This document shows, in pieces, positions 1 through 8,083 of a stretch of DNA of 64,000 bases (position 1 is the stretch's first letter; every line of letters begins with the position of its first letter). The notes under the pieces are model-generated. The model had not been told where the DNA came from, did no database searches, and worked only from the letters and a program-made list of their open reading frames with translations. This DNA is from Nocardia sp. NBC_01503 (GTDB lineage Bacteria; Actinomycetota; Actinomycetes; Mycobacteriales; Mycobacteriaceae). The DNA lies in contig NZ_CP109596.1 of assembly GCF_036327755.1 (NCBI RefSeq), forward strand, positions 4,278,001 through 4,342,000, in the 5' to 3' direction. A program made the translations under genes and the position numbers.

Positions 1-89
1 CGCTGCATATCGATGACGAGCAGAGCCAGAGTGCTCGGCTCGAAGGAGAATTCGCCGGGTTGCGCCGGAATATATTGAACTGCCGTCAT
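1..89 (-). CDS. Isochorismatase-family cysteine hydrolase, N-terminal fragment (possible biuret hydrolase)
   Basis: Only the first 29 codons lie in the window; the gene runs off the left edge. The visible protein starts MTAVQYIPAQ and reaches LALLVIDMQR, the first beta strand with the catalytic Asp of isochorismatase-like cysteine hydrolases. Its ATG overlaps the stop of the upstream atzF gene (ATGA), so the two are probably translationally coupled. Biuret hydrolases belong to this family and make allophanate, the substrate of the neighbour, so a biuret hydrolase is the natural guess. Ureidoacrylate or N-carbamoyl amide hydrolases of the same family cannot be excluded from this fragment. Confidence 0.7.
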   Translation of the reverse strand, partial: MTAVQYIPAQPGEFSFEPSTLALLVIDMQ

Positions 90-1474
90 CTTCGTTCTCT
101 CTGTTCGAGCCGGACTTCCGAATGCGCCACCAGCGGGCGCGGCTCGTCGAGGATGCGGGCGGCCGCCGCCAGGACGGTGTCGTCGCTCAGAGCGGGTCCG
201 AAGACCATGGCCGAGAACGGACGACCGTCCGGGGTGGCGCCCAGCGGTACGGCAATCGCGGTGAGATCCAGCAGATTCCCGAAGTGGGTGTAATGGCCGA
301 GCACGGTATTGGTGGCGATGGGATCGGCCAGCACCTGCGGCACCGTGAAGGTGGTGCCGATGGTCGGGACCACCATGACATCGACCTCACGCCACATCCG
401 GGCCACCAAGGATTTGAGCTCTTGCAGCCGCTGCTGTGCGCGGAAGACATCGACGGCGGTGAACCGCATTCCGCCGGTGAGGATTTCGCGAATCACCGGC
501 AGTATCGAATCGGGTTTCGCGGCGAGGAAGTCCTCGAACTCCACCAGGCGTTCGGCCACCCATGGCCCCTGGTACAGCAGTTCGCCCGCGTCCAGGAACG
601 GCCGCAGCGTGGTCGTCACACAGTCGAATCCGAGTCCGGGCAGTCGTTCGCGCAGCCCCAGGTGCGCGGTGCGGAAGACCTCGTCACCGAAGAACTCCAG
701 CTCGACCGCATCGGGCAGGCCGAGTCGAATCTTGTTGCCGTCGAACCGCTCTCCGCGTTCGCGGCTCCACGGATCATTCGGATCCGGATCGGCGATCACC
801 TCGAAAACCCGATCCAGATCCTCGACCGTGGTCGCCATGAGCGTGAGGCAGTCCAGCGACTTACACGCCGGAACCAGTCCCACCGTGCTGATCAACCCCC
901 GCGACGGCTTCCACCCGACAATCCCGTTGAGCGCCGCGGGAACCCGCCCCGAGCCCGCGGTATCGGTGGCCACGCAGAACGGCACCTCACCCAGCGCCAC
1001 CGCCCGCGCCGATCCGGAACTGGACCCACCCGAGATCAAATCCCCGCCGCACACACTCCGCGGAATCGGATACGGCGTCCGTGTCCCGTTCAACCCCGTG
1101 GCGAACTGATCCAGATTCGTCTTCCCCGCGAACAGCGCCCCCGCATCCAACAGCCGCTGCACAGCGGGCGCGGTTTCCGTTGCGGTATAGGCGAAATCGG
1201 GACAGGCCAGCGTGGTCGGCCACCCCGCCACATCGATACTGTCCTTCACCCCGAACGGCACCCCGTACAGCGGCAACGTCCGCGCCCCCGGCCGCCGCTC
1301 GATCTCCGCGGCCGCCGCCAGCAGCTCCGCCCGCGGCACCGCGGTAATCCAGGTCCCGTCATCTCCCCGCGCGGCAATCGCATCCGCGACCCGCACGGCG
1401 GTGTGAATCGGTGACCCGCTACCACTTTCATGCGATGCCAGAATCTCCGCGACGGTGGGTCCAGGGTTCAACAT
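86..1474 (-). CDS. atzF: Allophanate hydrolase, amidase-domain-only form
   Basis: Amidase-signature serine hydrolase of 462 residues, predicted to hydrolyse allophanate in the cytoplasm. The Ser-cisSer-Lys triad is visible: K77 in GVPFGVKDS, the GGSSSGSA loop at 149-156, and S175 in DTAGSGRVPA. The stretch VPACKSLDCLTLMA is typical of allophanate hydrolases (AtzF, DUR1,2) rather than GatA. Classical AtzF proteins are about 600 residues with a C-terminal domain that helps decarboxylate the first product; that domain is absent here. The gene overlaps a downstream isochorismatase-type hydrolase by ATGA, which suggests a biuret to allophanate to ammonia route. The start chosen is the ATG giving MLNPGPTVAE. 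Confidence 0.85.
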   Translation of the reverse strand: MLNPGPTVAEILASHESGSGSPIHTAVRVADAIAARGDDGTWITAVPRAELLAAAAEIERRPGARTLPLYGVPFGVKDSIDVAGWPTTLACPDFAYTATETAPAVQRLLDAGALFAGKTNLDQFATGLNGTRTPYPIPRSVCGGDLISGGSSSGSARAVALGEVPFCVATDTAGSGRVPAALNGIVGWKPSRGLISTVGLVPACKSLDCLTLMATTVEDLDRVFEVIADPDPNDPWSRERGERFDGNKIRLGLPDAVELEFFGDEVFRTAHLGLRERLPGLGFDCVTTTLRPFLDAGELLYQGPWVAERLVEFEDFLAAKPDSILPVIREILTGGMRFTAVDVFRAQQRLQELKSLVARMWREVDVMVVPTIGTTFTVPQVLADPIATNTVLGHYTHFGNLLDLTAIAVPLGATPDGRPFSAMVFGPALSDDTVLAAAARILDEPRPLVAHSEVRLEQRERR

Positions 1475-1583
1475 CTGTCGATTGTCGGCACCCCGTGTGA
1501 AGCCCAGAGCCTCGAATTATGTCCGCTGTGTTAGCTGAAAAGCGCAGCCCCGCACGGGTACGGTACGGCGGGGTGGAAGTGGA

Positions 1584-2189
1584 TTACAGCCAGCCCGAGG
1601 CCGTTGCGATGCGGATGGCGTCGACTCGATTGCGGGCCTGGAGTTTTGCCACCGACGAGGCCAGGTAATTGCGGACCGTTCCGTAGGTGAGACTGAGTTG
1701 CACCGCGATCTCGCGGGGGTCCGCACCGGCGGCGAGGCAGCGCAGTACGTCGATCTCGCGGTCGGTGAGCGGGCAGTCGGGGGTGCGCAGGGCGGTGAAC
1801 GCCAACTCCGGATCGAGTACCCGGCCGCCCGCGGCGACGGTACGGACCGCGACCAGCAGTTCCCGGCGGGGCGTGTCCTTGAGGATGAAGCCGGATACGC
1901 CAATTTCCATGGCGCGCTTGAGATGACCCGGATTCGCCAGCGCGGTGAGAATGAGGACGCGGCAGTCCGGCAGGCCGGTGCGCAATGCGGTGGCGGCGGT
2001 GAGACCGTCCATACCGGGCAGATCGATATCCAGCAGGCATAGGTCAACCCGCTCGGCGACGGCCGTGTCCACAATGGATTCGCCGCGGTCGAGTGCGGCC
2101 ACCACGTCGATATCGTCTTCCAACTCCAACGCCGCCACGAGCGTATCGCGGAGTATCCGCATATCCTCGGCAACCAGCACTCTGATCAC
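1584..2189 (-). CDS. NarL/LuxR-family response regulator
   Basis: Two-component response regulator of 201 residues. The receiver domain (about 1-118) has the acidic pair E8-D9, phospho-acceptor D54 in LLDIDLPG and the conserved Lys in FILKD. The C-terminal LuxR/GerE helix-turn-helix (about 140-200) contains LTDREIDVLRCLA. I chose the GTG at 2189 because GAGGAG sits nine bases before it; a longer in-frame extension upstream has no family similarity. It is transcribed divergently from the histidine kinase starting at 2231, its likely partner, with both promoters in about 40 bp. Confidence 0.85.
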   Translation of the reverse strand: MIRVLVAEDMRILRDTLVAALELEDDIDVVAALDRGESIVDTAVAERVDLCLLDIDLPGMDGLTAATALRTGLPDCRVLILTALANPGHLKRAMEIGVSGFILKDTPRRELLVAVRTVAAGGRVLDPELAFTALRTPDCPLTDREIDVLRCLAAGADPREIAVQLSLTYGTVRNYLASSVAKLQARNRVDAIRIATASGWL

Positions 2190-2230
2190 GAAACCTCGCT
2201 CCTCACCGCAGGTTCGGCGCACTATCGCGG

Positions 2231-4051
2231 TTGCCCGAAGCGCCGCCCTGGTATGCAATCATCTGTGTGGCCCTACTACCGCGATCGGCCGGGTATCTGT
2301 TTCTGATCCTCTTCACCCTGGCCGCGCTCGTCGGCGGGGCCGATTCGGCGATGGTGATCTGCTTCGCGCTACAGGCCGGACTGCTGGTGCTGGCGCAGCG
2401 TCGCCCCGGCAGCAGGCCGTGGGTGCTGCCGATTCAGCTCGCGCTGACCTGTCTTCCACTCGTCGTCACCGGCGATACGGGTGTCAATCAGGGGTTTCTG
2501 CTTGCCGCCACGGTGCTGTGGTGCGTCCCGATGCGCTGGCGATGGCCGGCTTTCGGCCTGGTCGTAGCGGTAGCCGGTGGTGTGCACCAGGATTGGCGGG
2601 ACACCTGGGCCACCTACCTGTACGGTGTGCTCACCACCGCGGCCGTCGCCATCGTCATCTACAGCCTGCTGCGCCTGCCGGAACTGGTCGACCGGCTCAC
2701 CGCCACCCGCGATGACCTGGAGCGAGTCACCCTGGCGCGCGAGCGATTACAGCTCGCGCGCCGATTGCGGGCCGCGCTCGGCGATCAAGTCGATCTCGTC
2801 ATGATCTGGCTGCGTGTCGCCCGTCGTGATATCGATTCCGCGCCCGATATGGCGCGGCTGGCCGCCTCCCAGGTGGCCCGGGTGACCCGCGGAATGACCA
2901 AAACCGTGCGCGAGACCGCCGACGTGTATCACCGCTCCGACTCGCCACCCCGGGACATCGAACCAGTCGCCCGGCTGGCACCGCGGCTGACCCTGGCCGC
3001 CCTGGTCATGAGCCTGCTCGCCTGGACCGTGGATCAAACCCTGGAGAACACCGACTATCGTCCGGCCGTGGCGCTCGGCGGGTTCGCCATGTCCGGTCTG
3101 CTCCTGGCGCAATTGCGCTGGCCGCGGTATGCCACGCCCATGCTGCTGATCCAGGCGGCCATCACCCTGGTGCCGCTGCCCTGGCTGGGGGCCAACTGGT
3201 GCGTGTGGCTGATCCTGCTCGCGACGTCGGTCCTGTTGAGCCGAACGGGAATTCCGGCACTTGTCATCGCCGCCGCCCTGACCGCGCTGCGCGCCGTCTA
3301 CACCGAACCCGCCGCCCAGCTGGCCAGTCGCGCGGGTTGGGTCATACTCGCCATGGAGGCCACCCTGGTGCTGTTCGGTCTCTCCCGCTTCTGGCAGTTG
3401 TCCGAGGAACTGAACCGCTCCCGCGTCGAGCTCATTCGAATGACCTTGCATGTGGAGCGATTACGCGTGGCCCGCGATATGCACGATCTGCTCGGGCTCA
3501 CGCTGTCGGTGCTCGCGCTCAAAAGTGATCTGATCACCGAGCTCATCGCCCGCGATCCGCGGCGGGCCGCCCTGGAGATCGAGGAGTCGCTGCGGATCGC
3601 GGCAGAGGCGCGGACCGAGGCGCGCGCCATGGTTGATGATCTGCCGCAGCGGTCGCTGCATCGCGAATTGCACTCCGCGAGAAAGGTCCTCGTGGAGAAC
3701 GGCAAGGTCGTGCACCTCGAATCCGACGCCGAGCTGCCCGAGGAACTCACTGCGCCGCTGGTGCCGGTGCTGCGCGAGGCGGTCACCAATATTCTGCGGC
3801 ACAGCGCCGCGACCCGGGTCGAGATCGACTGTCGACGGCGAAATGGCCACCTGCACTTGGCAATTCGTAATGACGGTGCCGTTGATTCGGATGGGCCGCA
3901 CGGCCGGGGCCTGCGCAATATGCGTGCCCGCGTCATCGATGTGGGCGGTTCCTTCACCACCTCTGTATGCGACGGCGAATTTCTGCTCGACGCACAGCTT
4001 CCCGTGGGCGCGGGTGCAAAGTGCATATCCGAGACACCCCCGGATGCATAG
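2231..4051 (+). CDS. DesK/NarX-type sensor histidine kinase with a degenerate duplicated half
   Basis: Membrane histidine kinase of up to 606 residues, the likely partner of the divergent response regulator. Two similar halves are seen, each a run of hydrophobic segments followed by a HisKA_3-like helix. The second half is complete: H418 in VARDMHDLLGL, then an HATPase domain with REAVTNILRHS and GRGLRNMRARV. In the first half the matching helix reads LARRLRAALGD, so the phospho-acceptor His is replaced by Arg (R180), and no ATPase domain follows. The start is uncertain: TTG at 2231 or GTG at 2267. The duplication looks ancient because the halves have diverged. The ABM/DoxX/NmrA genes downstream are possible targets. 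Confidence 0.85.
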   Translation: MPEAPPWYAIICVALLPRSAGYLFLILFTLAALVGGADSAMVICFALQAGLLVLAQRRPGSRPWVLPIQLALTCLPLVVTGDTGVNQGFLLAATVLWCVPMRWRWPAFGLVVAVAGGVHQDWRDTWATYLYGVLTTAAVAIVIYSLLRLPELVDRLTATRDDLERVTLARERLQLARRLRAALGDQVDLVMIWLRVARRDIDSAPDMARLAASQVARVTRGMTKTVRETADVYHRSDSPPRDIEPVARLAPRLTLAALVMSLLAWTVDQTLENTDYRPAVALGGFAMSGLLLAQLRWPRYATPMLLIQAAITLVPLPWLGANWCVWLILLATSVLLSRTGIPALVIAAALTALRAVYTEPAAQLASRAGWVILAMEATLVLFGLSRFWQLSEELNRSRVELIRMTLHVERLRVARDMHDLLGLTLSVLALKSDLITELIARDPRRAALEIEESLRIAAEARTEARAMVDDLPQRSLHRELHSARKVLVENGKVVHLESDAELPEELTAPLVPVLREAVTNILRHSAATRVEIDCRRRNGHLHLAIRNDGAVDSDGPHGRGLRNMRARVIDVGGSFTTSVCDGEFLLDAQLPVGAGAKCISETPPDA

Positions 4052-4147
4052 GTAACCGGTGCGGCACAGCACTACTCGACGACCCCGCCCGATGTGAAGC
4101 TTTCCTTGTCGGAAAAACAACCTGACCAGGACAAAGGAGCGGACATC

Positions 4148-4438
4148 ATGCCGGTCGTACGGATTCATCACTACCGCGTCGAGGCAGCCGATTTGGACGC
4201 CATGCTGGCGCAGCGCACCACTCTCATCGACGGCATCCGCCGCAACAATCCCGGTTTGACCGAAACCCGGCTCACCCGGCTGGAGGACGGCAGCTACTCC
4301 GATACCTGGCGCTGGGAGTCGGCCGAGCAGATGCTCACGGCGATCGGTGCGTCCCAAGGCTTTCCACTGGTCGGCGCGACCATGGCGCTGACCGTGGAAG
4401 CCACCGTGGAGACCGGCGAGATCGTGGACGAGCGATGA
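4148..4438 (+). CDS. Antibiotic-biosynthesis-monooxygenase (ABM) domain protein
   Basis: Small cytoplasmic protein of 96 residues with the ABM ferredoxin-like fold pattern: VVRIHHYRVEAADLDAML at the start, a Glu/Arg-rich middle and a DTWRWESAEQM segment. Family members include small quinone-forming oxygenases and stress proteins; the substrate is unknown. I start at the ATG at 4148, where AAAGGAG lies eight bases upstream, and not at an upstream in-frame ATG. Its stop overlaps the next gene by ATGA, so it is coupled to the DoxX-like membrane protein. Confidence 0.7.
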   Translation: MPVVRIHHYRVEAADLDAMLAQRTTLIDGIRRNNPGLTETRLTRLEDGSYSDTWRWESAEQMLTAIGASQGFPLVGATMALTVEATVETGEIVDER

Positions 4439-4974
4439 GCGCCGTGCACGCCGCGACCGCCGTCTCGGAGAACCCCGCACCCGCCGCCTATGCGGTGAGG
4501 CCGGCGAGTCGCATTGGCGCACTGATCAATTCCGTCGCGGGCGACACTCCCGTCGAACGCGCCAAGTTCGCCGCCTTCATCGGTACCACCGGTATCGTGC
4601 TCACCGAATCCGTGGTCGGTTCCTACTGGGACCTGGCGCGCACCCCCTACGTGCGGGACACCTTCGACGAACTGCACTACCCCATGTACTTCGCCACCAT
4701 CCTCGGCACCGCCAAACTCCTGGCCGTCGGCGCGGTGGTGGCCCCCGGCCTGCCGCGCCTGAAGGAATGGGCGTACGCCGGACTGGTTTTCGTATACGCC
4801 GGTGCGGCCGCCTCCCACGTCGCGGTGGGCGACCCCGTCCCGCGCTGGGTCGGCCCCCTGGTCTTCACCGCCTTCACCCTGACCTCGTGGGCCCTGCGCG
4901 CCCCCGGACAGCGTGATCCGCAGCCGCTACCCGGTGCACTGCGCACACTCCTGCGCTCCCGCACCGCGCATTGA
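4435..4974 (+). CDS. DoxX-like integral membrane protein
   Basis: A 179-residue membrane protein with four hydrophobic segments (about 45-65, 80-102, 110-130, 138-155) after a hydrophilic N-terminus. The LHYPMYFATILGTAKLLA segment is typical of the DoxX_2/DoxX-like family, which is often paired with small redox proteins. It overlaps the ABM-domain gene by ATGA and ends about 160 bp before an NAD(P)-binding protein gene. The three together could be a small quinone or oxidative-stress module; that is inference from context. Confidence 0.7.
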   Translation: MSAVHAATAVSENPAPAAYAVRPASRIGALINSVAGDTPVERAKFAAFIGTTGIVLTESVVGSYWDLARTPYVRDTFDELHYPMYFATILGTAKLLAVGAVVAPGLPRLKEWAYAGLVFVYAGAAASHVAVGDPVPRWVGPLVFTAFTLTSWALRAPGQRDPQPLPGALRTLLRSRTAH

Positions 4975-5060
4975 GTAGTCACCGACGGCGTGGATATCCG
5001 GTGCGGCCCAGCCGCCAGCACCGGATATTCGGAGTCGGTGAGACTTCTCCGCTCTGGAGT

Positions 5061-5079
5061 GGAATGGAACATTCCGTTC
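5061..5079 (+). promoter_or_regulatory. Overlapping inverted repeats upstream of the NmrA-like gene
   Basis: GGAATG-GAA-CATTCC is a perfect 6-bp inverted repeat (5061-5075). It overlaps a second repeat, GAAC-ATTCC-GTTC (5067-5079). The pair lies 58-76 bp before the ATG at 5137 and has the look of a TetR-type operator. Confidence 0.5.
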
Positions 5080-5136
5080 TGTTACAGTCGTGAAAGCGCG
5101 GCCGATCCAACGCCGCCGGGTACGAAGGGAAGTCAC

Positions 5137-5973
5137 ATGTTCTTGGTTATCGGTGCCACCGCCCACTTCGGTCGTCAGGCCGTGGACGCACTGCTCGCTG
5201 CCGGGCAACCGGTCCGGGCGCTGACCCGTCGCCCGGAATCGGCCGACCTGCCCGCCGGTGCGCAGGTGGTGGCGGGGGATCTCACCGCCGCCGATTCCCT
5301 CGACAGCGCGCTCGCCGGTGTCGAATCGATCTTCCTGGTGCTGCCGTACGGAATGGATGCCGCACCACTGCTTTCCGCGGCTCGCCGCGCGGGTGTGCGC
5401 CGCATCGTGTTCCTGTCCTCGGGCGCGGTGGTCGACGGGGCGCAGGTGCAGCCCGATGTGATCGCCCAGTACCACCGGGATGTGGAGCGCGCCATCGAGG
5501 CGTCCGGAATCGAATGGACCTTCCTGCGTCTGCTCTTCCCGGCGATCAACTCGCTGTCCTTCGCCATGCAACTGGCCGGGGGAGAGGTGATCCGCGCCGC
5601 GTACGGGCAGGCCGCCGCATCGGTAATCCATGAGAACGATGTCGCCGATGTCGTCGCGGCCGTCCTGCTCGGCGGGCACGGCGGCCGCGCCTACGACCTC
5701 ACCGGCCCCCAATCCCTCACGCAGACAGAGCAGGTCGAGATTCTCGGTGCGGCCCTGGGACGCCCACTGACCTTCGAGGAGCTGGACGACGCACCCGTGC
5801 GCGCCCAGCTGGCGCAGTTCATGGACCCCGCCTTCGTTCATGCCCTCTTCGATCTGATGGCCGCCACGGTAGGCAAACCGGCACAGGTGAATTCGCTTGT
5901 CGAAGACCTCACCGGACACGCACCCCGCACCTACGCCGAGTGGGTCGCAGACCACCTCGCCGACTTCTCCTGA
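5137..5973 (+). CDS. NmrA-like NAD(P)-binding atypical SDR
   Basis: A 278-residue Rossmann protein of the NmrA/atypical SDR group. The N-terminal dinucleotide loop reads VIGATAHFGRQ (GxxxxxG type), R30 and R31 in LTRRPES suggest NADP(H), and LTGPQSLTQ is the usual second-half motif. The catalytic Tyr-x-x-x-Lys of classical SDRs is not evident, so it may be a redox sensor or a quinone/NADPH oxidoreductase such as QorB-like proteins. Start ATG 5137 follows AAGGGAAG. The gene is preceded by the inverted repeats at 5061-5079. An AmiE-like role is excluded by the fold. Confidence 0.8.
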   Translation: MFLVIGATAHFGRQAVDALLAAGQPVRALTRRPESADLPAGAQVVAGDLTAADSLDSALAGVESIFLVLPYGMDAAPLLSAARRAGVRRIVFLSSGAVVDGAQVQPDVIAQYHRDVERAIEASGIEWTFLRLLFPAINSLSFAMQLAGGEVIRAAYGQAAASVIHENDVADVVAAVLLGGHGGRAYDLTGPQSLTQTEQVEILGAALGRPLTFEELDDAPVRAQLAQFMDPAFVHALFDLMAATVGKPAQVNSLVEDLTGHAPRTYAEWVADHLADFS

Positions 5974-6005
5974 CCGCACAAGCGGGGGCTACTGCCACGG
6001 TCGAC

Positions 6006-6040
6006 CGGTTCGTATCGTGAACATGTCGCGATACGAACCG
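6006..6040. repeat. 12-bp inverted repeat
   Basis: CGGTTCGTATCG (6006-6017) is repeated in inverted form as CGATACGAACCG (6029-6040), with an 11-base loop. There is no T-run. It lies just after the NmrA-like gene and before the decayed peptidase gene, so it may be a terminator stem or an operator left from the decayed gene. Confidence 0.5.
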
Positions 6041-6203
6041 ACCGTGAGTCTGCGCCATGAAACTGGATTCCCCCCGTCGTGGGCACCCTGAAGTAGCGCT
6101 CTCCCGGAGCGGGTTTCCCACTGGCCAAGCTGATTCCGGTCGCACGAGTGTTGGTCCGCGACGATATCGAGCGTCGCGGCGCGAGGGAGCTCTGATCAGG
6201 TCC

Positions 6204-6640
6204 ATGGACTTTCCGCCCGGGGTGCCCACCTACCGCTTCATCGGACTCGCACGCCTCGAAGTTCGACTGTTCCCGGTGACCCGGTTGATCATCACGCTGC
6301 CGTGGGGCGTGGCCACCTTTGTGCTCTTGCGGAGCCTCGCGGTGTGGGCGGGTCTGGGGGTGGCCCTCGCTGTTCTCGTAATCCGTTGTCTGGCATGGCT
6401 GTTCGCGCGGTTTGCGAATTGGGGTCCTGGCCACACTCTGTTTGCTGCAACCCTTTCCACGGGCGTGGCTGCGCTGGCGCGGCGAATGCCTCGCGGACCA
6501 GGTCGCCACCGATCTCGGGTACGGTCCCGCGCTGCGGGACTACCTCAGCGGTTCGTTGGTGGAATATGGCGGCGGTTTCACCCCCACCCATCCCTCCGCC
6601 CACGCCCGTATCCGAAGAAGTGAACGTCGTGAACATCTTG
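6204..6640 (+). pseudogene. Decayed M48-like membrane metallopeptidase
   Basis: Two frames together look like one broken protein. From ATG 6204 one frame gives a hydrophobic segment (LIITLPWGVATFVLLRSLAV); near 6420 the sense shifts to the +1 frame, which reads RWRGECLADQVATDLGYG and then GFTPTHPSAHARIRRSE. The last parts match the C-terminal half of M48 peptidases (E..AD..A..LGYG and THP...RI..L). The HExxH zinc site is missing, so there is both a frameshift and a deletion. The remnant runs into the end of the opposite DHFR-like gene. Confidence 0.45.
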
Positions 6641-6662
6641 CCGGCCCCGGAGGGCAATTACC

Positions 6663-7235
6663 CTACTGGATGACGTCGAAGACGTTCTTCTGCAAGCCGT
6701 TCGAGTAGGACTCGGACTCGATCAGCTTCAGCTTCCGGGTGTCCTTGTCCGTGGTGCTGAACAGGCGCTTGCCCGCGCCGAGCAGCAGCGGGAAGACCAG
6801 CAGGTGGTAGCGGTCGATAAGTCCCGCGTCGGAGAGGCTTTGGTTGAGTGAGGCGCTGCCGTGGATGATGATCGGGCCACCGTCGGTCTCCTTGAGCGCG
6901 GCGACATCATCGAGGGAGCGCAGGATGGTGGTCTCGCCCCAGTTGGTGACCAGATCGCTCTCGGCGAGCGTGGTGGAGACCACGTACTTCGGCATCTTCT
7001 TGTAATCGGCGAAATCGTCCATGTCCGGCCACACCGGGCTGAACGCCTGGTAGCTGACCCGGCCCAACAGCATCGCACTGGACTCCTGCTGCTCACGGCC
7101 CTTGATCTCGAAAGCTGCCGGGTCGAACTCGATATCCTTGAAGGTCCAGCCGGAGTTGCGGTAGCCGGGCTCGCCGCCCGGGCCCTCAACTACACCGTCG
7201 AGCGAGATGAAGGCGGTGCTGATCAGAGTGCGCAT
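6663..7235 (-). CDS. Dihydrofolate reductase family protein (RibD C-terminal fold)
   Basis: A 190-residue protein of the DHFR/RibD-C superfamily found in many actinobacteria. Visible marks are the N-terminal strand TLISTAFISLDGVV, the NADPH-binding pattern MLLGRVSYQAF, KYVVSTTL, and GPIIIHGSASLNQSL followed by LLVFPLLLGAGKRLF. The true substrate is not known; members are not the folate enzyme. AAGGAG lies seven bases before the ATG. It is separated by about 160 bp from the ArsR-type regulator gene on the same strand and could be part of that regulon. Confidence 0.85.
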   Translation of the reverse strand: MRTLISTAFISLDGVVEGPGGEPGYRNSGWTFKDIEFDPAAFEIKGREQQESSAMLLGRVSYQAFSPVWPDMDDFADYKKMPKYVVSTTLAESDLVTNWGETTILRSLDDVAALKETDGGPIIIHGSASLNQSLSDAGLIDRYHLLVFPLLLGAGKRLFSTTDKDTRKLKLIESESYSNGLQKNVFDVIQ

Positions 7236-7269
7236 GTGAATCTCCTTATCGGTTGCGGTTTTTCGATTG

Positions 7270-7392
7270 TCAGGCGACGAGTGCGGTGAGCCACCGCTGC
7301 CAAGCGGCCTCCGCGCCAGCGGTATTCGGGGCGAACAGGTGATGGAACATGACCGCCATACCGGTGGGGCTGTGATGGAAGGTGTAGAGCTC
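7270..7392 (-). pseudogene. C-terminal remnant of an SRPBCC-like protein, in frame after the ArsR stop
   Basis: Immediately after the ArsR stop codon the same frame stays open for 40 codons and reads ELYTFHHSPTGMAVMFHHLF then WQRWLTALVA before TGA. The composition and the W..WL.AL ending look like the end of an SRPBCC/AHSA1 or similar domain, a frequent partner of ArsR regulators. No start codon or body of the gene remains. I regard it as a deletion scar; the family assignment is weak. Confidence 0.3.
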
Positions 7393-8031
7393 TCAGTTCT
7401 CCTGTTCCGCTGGGGATTCGGTGTCCGGTGCGTGCTCCGTCGCGGCGGGCCGCGCGGTGGGAATCTGGTGCAGGCCCACGATCACCCGATGGTCCCGACC
7501 ACCCGGCGCGGATTCATCGTGATACCGGCCGACCAGCGTCGTCACCGCCTGCGCCAATTCCTGTGTGAACGCCGCCCGATCGCCCGCGGTGGCGAACCGG
7601 ATCTCGGCATCGATTCCGAAGGTGGCGACCCGTCGCTGGGCGCGCTGGGCGCCGGTCAGCAGTGCCCCGACCTCCTGCACCAGCCGCGACCCCAGGGCGA
7701 GCAACCAGCGCGCCGAGAGCTGATCCGGGGCCCGCGCGGGATCCGGGCTGACCGCCCCCAAGGCGCTCGGTGAGATGACATAGGAGGCGGCCGTGGCCTG
7801 ATACACCCGCTCGGTGACGTTGCCCTTGCGGCGCTCAACAGCCAGCTCGACCAGCCCGTGCCGCTCCAACTCCTTGAGGTGGTAATTCACCTTCTGCCTG
7901 GGCAAACCCAGTCGACCGGCCAACATGGCGGCCGATCCGGGCTCGCTCAGCGCGGCGAGAATCCGCGACCGAATCGGGTCCAAAGACGCCTCGGCCGCGG
8001 CGGGCTCTTCGATGACGGCGACATCCAACAC
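7393..8031 (-). CDS. ArsR-type winged-helix regulator
   Basis: A 212-residue cytoplasmic regulator. Residues about 15-85 form the winged helix: DPIRSRILAALSE, then the recognition helix region LGLPRQKVNYHLKELERHGLVE and a basic wing VERRKGNVTERVYQ. The C-terminal half (about 90-190) is an unassigned ligand or dimerisation region, and the last 30 residues are disordered. Two copies of a 16-bp palindrome lie 19-52 bp upstream (8050-8083), indicating autoregulation. The gene is followed in frame by a short remnant. Confidence 0.85.
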   Translation of the reverse strand: MLDVAVIEEPAAAEASLDPIRSRILAALSEPGSAAMLAGRLGLPRQKVNYHLKELERHGLVELAVERRKGNVTERVYQATAASYVISPSALGAVSPDPARAPDQLSARWLLALGSRLVQEVGALLTGAQRAQRRVATFGIDAEIRFATAGDRAAFTQELAQAVTTLVGRYHDESAPGGRDHRVIVGLHQIPTARPAATEHAPDTESPAEQEN

Positions 8032-8049
8032 GCGTTCCAGGCTGCTACC

Positions 8050-8083
8050 GACAAATTAATTTGTCAAGACAATCTATCTTGTC
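8050..8083 (-). promoter_or_regulatory. Tandem 16-bp palindromes, probable ArsR operator
   Basis: GACAAATTAATTTGTC (8050-8065) is a perfect palindrome. GACAATCTATCTTGTC (8068-8083) shares the arms GACAA/TTGTC. The 18-bp step puts the copies nearly two turns apart. They sit upstream of the ArsR-type gene (start 8031), and the second copy overlaps the 3' end of the methyltransferase gene. Confidence 0.75.

Noticed and set aside
4094..4147. Upstream ATG at 4094 as start of the ABM-domain gene
   Set aside because: The extra 18 residues are hydrophilic without family similarity, and the AAAGGAG site points to ATG 4148.
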